This document shows, piece by piece, positions 54,398-62,348 of a stretch of DNA of 64,000 nt. The notes under the pieces are model-generated. The model made no database searches. It was not told where the DNA came from and saw nothing but the letters and a program-made list of their open reading frames with translations. Positions within the stretch are counted from its first letter, which is position 1. Each line of letters starts with the position of its first letter. A program made the position numbers and the translations under genes. The stretch comes from Saccharothrix longispora (lineage in GTDB: Bacteria; Actinomycetota; Actinomycetes; Mycobacteriales; Pseudonocardiaceae): NCBI RefSeq assembly GCF_030852425.1, contig NZ_NSDM01000012.1, forward strand, positions 1-64,000, given 5' to 3'.

Positions 54398-55582
54398 CTA
54401 CGCCATCCTGCGCCAAGAGCTGTCACCGACATCGACGACGGCCTTGTCCCAGCGGTCCTGCAGGCATTGGAGCAGACGGCTGGTGACTTCCGGGGCGACG
54501 TGGGAGTAGGTCCGTTGGACGGGGTCTTTGAGGATGTGGCCGAGTCGGAGTGACTGGGCGATCTCGGGGATGGTGTCGGCGATCATCCAGGTCTTGTGGC
54601 TGTGGCGCAGCCCGTGGAACGTCAGGCCGGGCTTGACCGACTGGAGGCGCAGGACGGCGCGGGGCTGGTTGAGGTTGCCGTCGGCGGCGGGGCGCAGGGC
54701 GCGTTTGCTGAAGTTGCTGCGGCGCTGGAGTGCGCCTTCGGGGGTGGTGAAGACGTGTGGGTGGACGTGGTTGTCGAGGTGTGCCCGCAGGAGTCGGACG
54801 AGTGAGGGGGTGAGGGTGATGGTGCGGGCGGAGGTGTCGGTTTTGGGTGGGCCGAGCCAGAGCTTGCCGCCGGCGGATTCGTGCAGGGCGCCGTTCTGGG
54901 GGTCGATGACGAGGAAGCCTGTGTCGTCGTCGAAGAGGTGGAGGTTGTGGCGTTGCAGGCCGGTGAGCTCGCCCCAGCGTGCGCCGGTCCAGCCTGCGGT
55001 GATGACGAGCACGGCTCCGACGGGTCCGTAGAAGGCGGCGACCTGGTCGGCGATGTGCAGCACCTCGGCGGGCTGGGCCCAGACCTTCTCGGGGATGCGG
55101 GCGGCGTGGTTGCGGCGTCCGCGTCGTCGGGGCCGGATGGGGTTGGCGGTGATGAGCTTGTCCTCGGCGGCGTCGGTGAGGATCTGGGAGAGCAGCTTGA
55201 CGAACCCGGCGACGGTCACCGGTGACAGACGTCCGGCGCGCAGCTGCTTGGCCCATGCCTGAACCTTGAGGTTGGTGATGTCGGCAAGGGCGGTGTCGCC
55301 CCAATGGGGCGTGATGTGGTTGCGCACGATGCTGCGGTAGTTGTCCTCGGTGCGGGTGTCGACGTCGAGGGCGTCCCACCAGTCGGTGAGCCACTCCTCC
55401 AGGGTCGTGCGTCCGCCGGTGGGGTCGAGCCAGGTGCCGCGACGTTGGTCGGATTCGAGGTCGTTGGCGTGGTCCTGGGCGGCTTTCTCGCTCCTGAAAC
55501 CGGGGATGGACCCGATGGTGGCGTCGTCGCGGCGGAACCGGACGCGCCAGTGGTTGCTTCCCGACTGCTCCACCCAGGCCAT
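54398..55582 (-). CDS. int: Tyrosine-type site-specific integrase
   Basis: 394 residues from ATG 55582 with AAGGAG upstream. The N-terminal arm-binding region (NHWRVRFRRDDATIGSIPGF) and SAM-like core-binding region precede the catalytic domain. The first Arg is in WTGARWGELTGLQRHNLHLF, HxxR in LTFHGLRHSHKTWMI, the second His in RLGHILKD and the nucleophile Tyr in RTYSHVAPEV. All are present, so the enzyme should be active. The excisionase-like gene is just upstream (36 bases). Confidence 0.93.
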   Translation of the reverse strand: MAWVEQSGSNHWRVRFRRDDATIGSIPGFRSEKAAQDHANDLESDQRRGTWLDPTGGRTTLEEWLTDWWDALDVDTRTEDNYRSIVRNHITPHWGDTALADITNLKVQAWAKQLRAGRLSPVTVAGFVKLLSQILTDAAEDKLITANPIRPRRRGRRNHAARIPEKVWAQPAEVLHIADQVAAFYGPVGAVLVITAGWTGARWGELTGLQRHNLHLFDDDTGFLVIDPQNGALHESAGGKLWLGPPKTDTSARTITLTPSLVRLLRAHLDNHVHPHVFTTPEGALQRRSNFSKRALRPAADGNLNQPRAVLRLQSVKPGLTFHGLRHSHKTWMIADTIPEIAQSLRLGHILKDPVQRTYSHVAPEVTSRLLQCLQDRWDKAVVDVGDSSWRRMA

Positions 55583-55617
55583 GTGTGCTGCTCCTTCGTT
55601 CGGTGGTGGTGTGGTGG

Positions 55618-55929
55618 TCACGGTGTGACAGGAGGATGAACGCTCCTGTGGCCGAGTAATGCAAGCGTTGCGGCACAAGAACTTGATTCAGTTCCGAAAG
55701 GACTTGGTGCGGCTGCTCGGTGGTCGGGTGGAGCGTGCGGGCCGGGCGCCTGTCCGGCGATCGAGGCGAGGTCGTCGGAGGAGAAGCGCAGGTGCCTGCC
55801 GAGGAAGGTGCACGGGATCTCCCGGCGTCCTGCCTCGCGTCGAAGCCACGACTCGCGGACGGCCAGCAGGGCCGCCGCTTCGGCGGGGGTGTGCAGCAGG
55901 CGGTGGGTGTCGGCGTCTGGTTGAGGCAC
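55618..55929 (-). CDS. xis: Excisionase-like helix-turn-helix protein
   Basis: 103 residues from GTG 55929. RLLHTPAEAAALLAVRESWL followed by RREIPCTFLGRHLRFSSDDL is the MerR-like winged helix of Xis/HTH_17 proteins. It lies directly upstream of int in the same direction, the usual int-xis order of actinobacterial mobile elements. The C-terminus is low-complexity. Confidence 0.8.
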   Translation of the reverse strand: MPQPDADTHRLLHTPAEAAALLAVRESWLRREAGRREIPCTFLGRHLRFSSDDLASIAGQAPGPHAPPDHRAAAPSPFGTESSSCAATLALLGHRSVHPPVTP

Positions 55930-56836
55930 GGGGCCCCCGGAGGTGGTCGAGGGTGCGATGACACCGCTTAACTCCGGAATAAGGACCGTTGGGGGACACG
56001 CGCCGACAAGATCTTTTTGCCGACTTCCGTCCAACCAGTCGCGTGGACCGGTCGGTGAGGCGGGTACCAACCGCTTACCGAACTGGTACCGCGCCTCGTA
56101 ACTGCTGCTCAAAGCCCTTTGGTGGCTAAATCACCGGGTTCCGACGAGCCGATCTCGCGTGTGACCATGGAGCCTGCCGTTCTCTACGTGCTTGGCGATC
56201 TCCGGCGGTGCGCCGCCAACTCGACCTTCTACCGCAGGACCGAGGTCCGGTAGTCGGCTGTCCACTGCGTCGCGTGCCGCTGCGCCGCAACTCTCGACAG
56301 CTCGTGAACGTCGATCGTCCAGCCTGCCGCCGATCTCGTTCACGCCGACGTCTTGTACCTCCAGCAGCGCGATTTCCTCACGTCCGGTGCGTGACAGGCA
56401 GCCGTCGGCAGCGGCGTGAACTGAATCGGAGTATGCCGCCACTCCCTGAACTACCGCGCACTCACCGGACCAATACGCCGCACGCGGCGGCCGCGTCCTC
56501 GCTGGCCAACCTTTCGGTGACCTTGTCCCAGAATGTGCTCCACATCGCGACTAACCGGAGCCTGCCTGGCGGCCCCACCTTCGGACGTCCCGTCAGCGCC
56601 GCTACCCGATCTGTTGACCGCCTCGCTTGGCACCGTCGGGATCGAGGTGTCGGGCGATCGGTTGAGTGCGCCGCGCGCCATCGTGATATCGATCATAAAT
56701 CTATCCAATTGGCTGCTCTGGACTCTGATTCGTCGAAAGCATGTTCAGGCGCACTGGATCGGGTAACCTTCGTCTCTTCGGCAACGACATGCCCACCGCA
56801 CGTGACATGTCGCCGGAGTAAGAGGAAGAGCCGCTA
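55930..56836. other. Long gene-free stretch upstream of DUF262 number 2
   Basis: About 900 bases with no supported gene. GC drops in the last 150 bases (for example ATCGATCATAAATC near 56690), which probably holds the promoter of the DUF262/HEPN pair. Several short frames are open on both strands but look random. Confidence 0.5.
56063..56090. repeat. GGTACCA inverted repeat near xis
   Basis: GGTACCA at 56063-56069 and TGGTACC at 56084-56090 with a 14-base gap, about 134 bases upstream of xis. Possible operator for the int-xis promoter or an att-type arm pair. Confidence 0.4.
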
Positions 56837-58642
56837 GTGGCCCTCGACAGCCCCAAGCTGCGCGAACTGCTGAAGAACGTCGCCGCAGCCAAAATCCAAT
56901 TGCCCGACTTCCAGCGCGAGTGGAAGTGGGACGACGAGCGCATCAGGGCGCTCATCGCCACCGTGACCCTGGACTACCCGCTCGGTGTCGTCATGACCCT
57001 GGAGACAGGCGGTGCCGCCCAGTTCCGCGCCCGCACGCTCGCCGGTGTCGAGAGCGAAGCCGGCATCGTCCCCGACCTCCTGTTACTGGACGGTCAGCAA
57101 CGGCTGACGTCCCTGGTCCAAGCCCTGTACCTGGACCGGCCTGTGGCCACCGTGGACGCACGTGACCGCAAGGTCGAGCGTTGGTACTACCTCGACATCG
57201 ACAAGGCCATCGACCCGGAGGCTGATCGGGACGACGCGGTCGTCTCCGTGCCGGCCGATCGGGTGCTGAGGGAGGACTTCGCGCGCCGGGTGCGCCTCAA
57301 CCTCAGCACGAGGGAGGACGAGTGCCGGGAGGGCTATTTCCCGCTCCACTTGGCCTTCGACGACGACGCGGTCAGCGCGTGGCAGAAGTCCTTCGTGAAG
57401 TTGGCGGACGAGAACTGGGACCGCTGGGCGGCGTTCAACGCCCGGGTCCTCAACAACATCCGCGAGTTCCTGATCCCGATGATTCGGCTCGACTCCGCCA
57501 CACCGAACGAAGCGGTCTGCTCGGTGTTCGAGCGGGTCAACACCGGTGGTGTCGCGCTCAACGTCTTCGAACTGCTCACCGCCACGTACGCGGGTGACCG
57601 CAAGCACGCCGAGGAGTACGGCACGGAGTACGGCCTCCCGGACGTCTGGCGCGGTACCAAGGAGAAGCTCGTCAGCCAGTACCCGGTGCTCGGTCAGGTG
57701 GAGAGCGGTCGTGACGAGGGGCTGACCAACGTCGACTTCCTCCAAGCGGTGAGCCTCGTGCTCTCGTTCGAGCGCAAGCAGGCGGGGAGGGCGAACTCGG
57801 TCGCCTGCAAGCGGCGTGACCTGCTTGCGCTCCCGCTCGCGGACTTCAGGCGGCTTGAGCCCGTCGTGGCCGAGGCTTTCGCCTGGGTCGGGGAGTTCCT
57901 CGGTACCCAGGCGATCTTCGCGATCAGGGACCTGCCCTACCGCACGCAACTCGTGCCGCTGGCCGCGGTCAGGGCACTGCTCGGGGACCGGGCCGACGAG
58001 CCCGACGCCGTGGAGCGGCTCACCCGGTGGTTCTGGTGCGGGGTGCTCGGCGAGATGTACGGCGGGTCGGTCGAGAGCCGCTTCACCAGGGATGTCGAGC
58101 AACTCGTGGCGTGGATGAACGGGGAGTCCGTCGAACCGGACACCGTCGTGGAGGCGGCGTTCCTCGCCGAACGGCTCAACACCCTCACCACCCGCAACAG
58201 CGCCGCCTACAAGGGCCTCCAAGCGCTGATCATCAAACAGGGTGCGGTGGACTGGCTCCACCCCGAGGAATCGCAGATGACCGGACCGTTCGTCATCGGG
58301 CAGGGAGTGGCGATCCGCCAGGTTTTCCCGGCGAGCTGGGTCACGAGGAACGGTTACCCCAAGGCACGTGCCGACTCGATCGTGAACAAGACGCCCATGT
58401 CGCACCTGGCGAGTCGTCGCATGACGGGGGCGCCGTCGACCTACGTCGGTGTGCTGGCCCGGGAGACCGGGACACCCGACGAGTGGTTCGACGACATCCT
58501 CGGTACCCACCTGGTCGACCCCGTCGCGCTCAGGCGCGATGACTTCACCACCTTCTGCGCCGACCGTTACGAGCGCCTCCTGTCCTTGGTGGAGCGCACG
58601 ATGGGCAAGCGGGTCATCCGCAGGGCGGGTGAGACGGCGTGA
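56837..58642 (+). CDS. DUF262 protein with a degenerate HNH domain
   Basis: 601 residues from GTG 56837. The N-terminal DUF262 domain is intact, including LPDFQREWKWDDERIRALIA and LLLDGQQRLTSLVQALYLD. It parallels the protein at 47946 along its length. But the HNH motif reads GVAIRQVFPASWV in place of DIHHVFPKAW (Arg494-Gln495 replace the two His), and LASRRMTG lacks the Asn of the paralogue (ARTNRLIG). DNA cutting by this domain is therefore unlikely. Its stop overlaps the start of the CBS-HEPN gene (GTGA). Confidence 0.85.
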   Translation: MALDSPKLRELLKNVAAAKIQLPDFQREWKWDDERIRALIATVTLDYPLGVVMTLETGGAAQFRARTLAGVESEAGIVPDLLLLDGQQRLTSLVQALYLDRPVATVDARDRKVERWYYLDIDKAIDPEADRDDAVVSVPADRVLREDFARRVRLNLSTREDECREGYFPLHLAFDDDAVSAWQKSFVKLADENWDRWAAFNARVLNNIREFLIPMIRLDSATPNEAVCSVFERVNTGGVALNVFELLTATYAGDRKHAEEYGTEYGLPDVWRGTKEKLVSQYPVLGQVESGRDEGLTNVDFLQAVSLVLSFERKQAGRANSVACKRRDLLALPLADFRRLEPVVAEAFAWVGEFLGTQAIFAIRDLPYRTQLVPLAAVRALLGDRADEPDAVERLTRWFWCGVLGEMYGGSVESRFTRDVEQLVAWMNGESVEPDTVVEAAFLAERLNTLTTRNSAAYKGLQALIIKQGAVDWLHPEESQMTGPFVIGQGVAIRQVFPASWVTRNGYPKARADSIVNKTPMSHLASRRMTGAPSTYVGVLARETGTPDEWFDDILGTHLVDPVALRRDDFTTFCADRYERLLSLVERTMGKRVIRRAGETA

Positions 58643-59622
58643 CCGACGGTTTCCAGGCGATCGAGCCCGCGGAGTTGAAGAAGAAGGTGGGGAAGACGAT
58701 CCCGGCGGGGGAGTTCCTGACCCTGTTCGGCGTACGGGTGCGCAACCACGACAACGTGGCGCGGATCAGCGCGTGCCTCGCGGAGGCCGAGGTGGGTACC
58801 ATCCCCTCCTTCGCCACCTGCGCCGGCACCGCCGAACTCCACCTCGTCAAAGCCAAACCGACTGCGGTGTCCGCCGAACAGGACGAGGACGAGCTGTCCC
58901 CGACGGCGATGCCGCACCGCGCACTCCAGGTCGGCGACCTGCCCAGCGCGCGCAACGGGGTGGAGTCGGTGTCGCCGGACACCGACCTCGCCGCCGCGAC
59001 CATGTTGATGAGGGTCAAGAACTACTCGCAGCTGCCGGTCATCAGCGGCACGGCCGACCTGCGCGGGGTGCTCACCTGGAGCAGCATCGCCGTCAACCTG
59101 GAGACGGGGAAGCAGCCGACCCTGAGCAGCGCGATGGTGAAGAATCCGGTGTCGGCCGAGGTGCACCACCAACTGCTCGCCCACCTGCCCACCATCACCG
59201 AGCACGGCTACCTGCTGGTGCGGGCCAATGACGGGAAGTTCTGCGGCATCATCACCTCCGCGGACGTCAGTGGCCACTTCGAGATCATGGCCAGGCCGTT
59301 CTTCCTGGTGGGCGACATCGAAGCGCGGCTGCGCAAGTGCCTGGCAGTCCTGGACGAGGAGGCAGTCAAGGCCGTCCAGAGGAGGAAGACCGGGAAGATC
59401 GCCGACCTCACCTTCGGCGAGTACAAGTACCTCATCGACAACGAGGTCAACTGGAAGCGGATCGGCTGGCCAGGGGTGCCACGTGACCAGTTCGTGCACC
59501 GGTTGGACAAGGTGCGCGTGATCCGCAACGAGATCGCCCACTTCCGTCCTCAGCCCCTCACCAGCGCCGGCCTGACCACGTTGGAGGAGTTCGCCGGACT
59601 GCTCAGGCAGTACGTTCCCTGA
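58639..59622 (+). CDS. Tandem CBS domains fused to a Swt1-like HEPN domain
   Basis: 327 residues. After an N-terminal segment (FQAIEPAELKKKVGKTIPAG), two CBS repeats are at about 97-210 (SQLPVISGTADLRGVLTWSS and LLVRANDGKFCGIITSADVS), expected to bind adenine nucleotides. The C-terminal 100 residues end with FVHRLDKVRVIRNEIAHFRP. RNEIAH fits the Rx4H motif of HEPN RNases, with Arg near 296 and His near 301. HEPN proteins cut RNA in many defence and toxin systems. It is coupled to the HNH-dead DUF262 gene. Confidence 0.75.
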   Translation: MTDGFQAIEPAELKKKVGKTIPAGEFLTLFGVRVRNHDNVARISACLAEAEVGTIPSFATCAGTAELHLVKAKPTAVSAEQDEDELSPTAMPHRALQVGDLPSARNGVESVSPDTDLAAATMLMRVKNYSQLPVISGTADLRGVLTWSSIAVNLETGKQPTLSSAMVKNPVSAEVHHQLLAHLPTITEHGYLLVRANDGKFCGIITSADVSGHFEIMARPFFLVGDIEARLRKCLAVLDEEAVKAVQRRKTGKIADLTFGEYKYLIDNEVNWKRIGWPGVPRDQFVHRLDKVRVIRNEIAHFRPQPLTSAGLTTLEEFAGLLRQYVP

Positions 59623-60056
59623 CGCGTTCCCCCGTGGACCACCCGCGTCGCGGGCCCACCTCCTCGGCATCGTGGTGGGGCAGCGGTCTCGCGGCCAGGT
59701 GGATGCCGCCGGAAGCCGGCGTCGGTGATCGCGCGACAGCGATTGCCGGTGGCGGCGCCCGGGGTCACCATCACGGTCCACTCGTCGTGTGGAAGACCTT
59801 CACGCCGAGCGTCATAGTCCATTCAGGTGAATTAACGATCGAGTGCGCGGTGGTGACGATTGCATCGGTCGCCGTTCTATTTGACAGAAGACCAGCTCGG
59901 CCACGTTCTGTGACTGCGCTTTTCGCTCGTCCGGTCTAGGATTCGGACATCCGAGGCGGCCTCTGGTTGCACTCTGCTGCAACGTTCCCGATATGCCCGG
60001 CGATGTGAGACCCGAGTGGTGGTCACCACCGGGGTGACCACATCGTGGAGGCGCTG
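59623..60056. other. Intergenic stretch before the WXG operon
   Basis: About 430 bases. No gene is seen. It contains AT-rich patches (GTTCTATTTGACAG near 59875) and, at its right edge, nested inverted repeats. Confidence 0.5.
60001..60045 (+). promoter_or_regulatory. Competing inverted repeats in the WXG leader
   Basis: GTGGTCACC (60019-60027) pairs with GGTGACCAC (60033-60041). CGATGTG (60001-60007) pairs with CACATCG (60039-60045). The two stems share three bases, so they compete. They end just before GGAGG (60047), the ribosome site of the next gene. Confidence 0.5.
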
Positions 60057-60980
60057 ATGGGGCAGGTCCTGGGATCCGATCCCGATCAGCTCGACGGCCT
60101 GGGGCGAGCTTTCGCCGATGCGGCCGACCAGCTCGACGCGATACGCGCGGATGTCGGCCACACCGTGGGGTTCGGCCCGTGGGAGGGCGTCGACGCCGAC
60201 GAGTTCCGCTCGCAGTGGCACAGCCAACTGGCGGTGTCGCTGGGGTCGGCCGCGTCCGCGCTGCGGGATCGGGGTGGTTGGCTGCTGGCGCAGGCGGACC
60301 AGCAACGCATCGCCAGCGGGACCGCCGGGCTCGACGTCCGTTCGTGGCCCGCCGGGCAGCCCGGTGCCGAGTGGCTCGCCGCGGTGGGTGGACTCGCCGG
60401 TGGGGCCAGGTCGCTGCTGGACGCTGTGGCGACGGGCAAGTACCCGATCGACGTCTTCGACGCGATGCGCAATGGCTACCTGGGCGATCGGCTGCACGAC
60501 GCCGCCAAGGGCGTCGCCCGCTTCGCCGACGAGGTGGTCGGCAGCACGCCGCTGAGGATCGCCGGTGAACTGTTCCAGAAGTTCAGCGTGCCGGTGGACG
60601 GCGCGGCCGCCGTGGCGGACACCGGGGACTTCCTCCACGGCGCGGTGACCGATCCGCGCTCCCTCGAGACGTTCGACGACGGGGTGGGCGCGGCCCTGGG
60701 CATCGCGGGCGCGACGCTCGGGGTGGCCGGCCTCGTCGCCGTCGGGACGGCCGCGGCGCCGGTGATCGCCGTCGGCGGGCTCGTCGTCGGCGGAGTCGGC
60801 CTGGCCTGGGAGCACCTGGTGCCGCAGGAGTGGAAGCAGGACCTGCACGACGACCTCCTGGGTGCGGTGGACGGCGCGGGTGAGCTGGTCGGTGACGTGG
60901 TCGACGTGGTCAGTGACGGCGCGAAGGCCGCCGCCGACGTGATCTCGGGCGGGGTCCGTTCCCTGCTCGGCAAGTTCTGA
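60057..60980 (+). CDS. WXG/LXG-like protein with hydrophobic C-terminal segment
   Basis: 307 residues from ATG 60057 with GGAGG six bases before. The first 95 residues form the helix-WXG-helix pattern of ESX-type substrates (FGPWEGVDADEFRSQWHSQL). Residues 215-265 are Gly/Ala/Val-rich and could span membranes (LGVAGLVAVGTAAAPVIAVG). The acidic, helical C-terminus is DDLLGAVDGAGELVGDVVDV. It is probably a type VII secretion-related substrate or membrane adaptor; no eccC ATPase is in the window. It starts an operon with PP2C, FHA and kinase genes. Confidence 0.7.
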   Translation: MGQVLGSDPDQLDGLGRAFADAADQLDAIRADVGHTVGFGPWEGVDADEFRSQWHSQLAVSLGSAASALRDRGGWLLAQADQQRIASGTAGLDVRSWPAGQPGAEWLAAVGGLAGGARSLLDAVATGKYPIDVFDAMRNGYLGDRLHDAAKGVARFADEVVGSTPLRIAGELFQKFSVPVDGAAAVADTGDFLHGAVTDPRSLETFDDGVGAALGIAGATLGVAGLVAVGTAAAPVIAVGGLVVGGVGLAWEHLVPQEWKQDLHDDLLGAVDGAGELVGDVVDVVSDGAKAAADVISGGVRSLLGKF

Positions 60981-60993
60981 AGGAGACCCGTCC

Positions 60994-61587
60994 GTGGCTG
61001 ATCCGCTCGTGCTCACCTTCGCCGAGATCGGTTTCCTGCTGCGTGCCAGGCCACCGTCACTGGCCTCGCTCGCGGGGGAGCTGCGCCTGCCCGAGGCCGA
61101 TCCGGCCACCGCGGCGGCGGGCTTGGCCTCGCTCGCCGCGCGCGGCCTGTGCGAACCGGTCGACGGCGAACTCGTCCCGGCCGCGTCCGTGCAGGCGGTG
61201 CACGCGGCGCTGTGCGGCGCCGATCGCGTCACCCGGATGCTCGGGTGGGAGGGCGGGCGCCCCGTGCTGGCACACCTCGTGACCGGCCCGCACCTCGATG
61301 TCGGGCTGTTCCCGGTCGGCCTGGGCCGGTTCTCGGTGAGCCCGCTGGACCGGGCCACGCCGCTCGGCGACCAGGCCGCGAGGTTCCTCGACCGGCACCT
61401 GGCGGGTGCGCGGGGATCGGCCGTGCTGGTGCGCACCACGACCGCACGCCGAACGGCCTCCCTCGCGGTGGCGGTCGACGAGCACGGCGCGTGGTTCCTG
61501 TCGGACTCGCTGACCGGGGACGCCCGCACCGACCCGTCCTCAAGGGACCTCGCGGTCGCGCGGCTCGCGGAACTGGTCGGCCGGTGA
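60994..61587 (+). CDS. Uncharacterised two-part protein of the signalling operon
   Basis: 197 residues from GTG after AAGGAGACCC. The N-terminal 65 residues resemble a winged helix (TFAEIGFLLRARPPSLASLA and ARGLCEPVDGELVPAASVQA). The C-terminal half is a beta-rich domain, RTASLAVAVDEHGAWFLSDS. It might be an EspG- or ESX-chaperone-like protein, but I see no decisive motif. Its stop overlaps the PP2C start (GTGA). Confidence 0.7.
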   Translation: MADPLVLTFAEIGFLLRARPPSLASLAGELRLPEADPATAAAGLASLAARGLCEPVDGELVPAASVQAVHAALCGADRVTRMLGWEGGRPVLAHLVTGPHLDVGLFPVGLGRFSVSPLDRATPLGDQAARFLDRHLAGARGSAVLVRTTTARRTASLAVAVDEHGAWFLSDSLTGDARTDPSSRDLAVARLAELVGR

Positions 61588-62348
61588 CCGGCGTGCTCGA
61601 CACCGGGTGGGCCACCTCCACCGGCCTCGTCCGGGCCTCCAACCAGGACAGCGCGCTGGTCGGCACGCGACTGTTCGCCGTCGCGGACGGCATGGGCGGG
61701 CACGCGGCCGGCGAGGTCGCCAGCGCCATGGCCACAGCGCACCTGCGTCTGCTCGACGAGCGCGCGGACCTGGGGCCGGACGGCATCCGACTCGCGCTGA
61801 CGGCCGCGAACGCCGCCATCCGCGCAGCCGCCACCGAGAACCCCGAACAGGCGGGCATGGGCAGCACGGTCACCGGCTTGGCCCTGGTCTCGCTGGCCGG
61901 GTCACCGCACTGGGTGGTGTTCAACATCGGCGACTCGCGCGTCTACCGGTACGCGGCGGGCGCGTTGACCCTCCTGACCGAGGACCACTCCGAAACCGCC
62001 GAGATGGTCGCGTCCGGGGCGCTCACCCCCGAACAGGCGCGCACCTCACCGCGCCGCCACGTGATCACCCGAACGCTGGGCTCGGTCCGGTCGGAACCGG
62101 ACCAGTGGGTGTTCCCGGCGGTCGGTGGCGACCGGTTCCTGCTGTGCTCCGACGGGCTCACCGGCGAACTGGAGGACACCGAGGTCGCCGAGGTGCTGCG
62201 GAACGCACCGGACGCACAGCGCGCGGCCGACGAACTCGTGCGCCGCGCGGTTGCCGCCGGCGGGCGCGACAACGTGACGGTGGTCGTCGTGGACCACCGC
62301 ACCGCCGTGGCCGCGTCCGAGGACACCGCCCCGCGGAGTGCCCGGTGA
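61584..62348 (+). CDS. PP2C-type protein serine/threonine phosphatase
   Basis: 254 residues from GTG 61584. Metal motifs: VRASNQDSALVG, FAVADGMGGHAAGEVASAM, FNIGDSRVYRYAAGALTLLT, LCSDGLTGELEDTEV and GGRDNVTVVVVD. All are present, so it should be active. It reverses Ser/Thr phosphorylation and sits two genes before the kinase of the same operon; both genes overlap by GTGA or ATGA joints. Confidence 0.95.
   Translation: MTGVLDTGWATSTGLVRASNQDSALVGTRLFAVADGMGGHAAGEVASAMATAHLRLLDERADLGPDGIRLALTAANAAIRAAATENPEQAGMGSTVTGLALVSLAGSPHWVVFNIGDSRVYRYAAGALTLLTEDHSETAEMVASGALTPEQARTSPRRHVITRTLGSVRSEPDQWVFPAVGGDRFLLCSDGLTGELEDTEVAEVLRNAPDAQRAADELVRRAVAAGGRDNVTVVVVDHRTAVAASEDTAPRSAR

Noticed and set aside
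56131-56442. 103-codon minus frame in the long gap
   Set aside because: No homology, and overlapping plus-strand frames are equally open; treated as non-coding.
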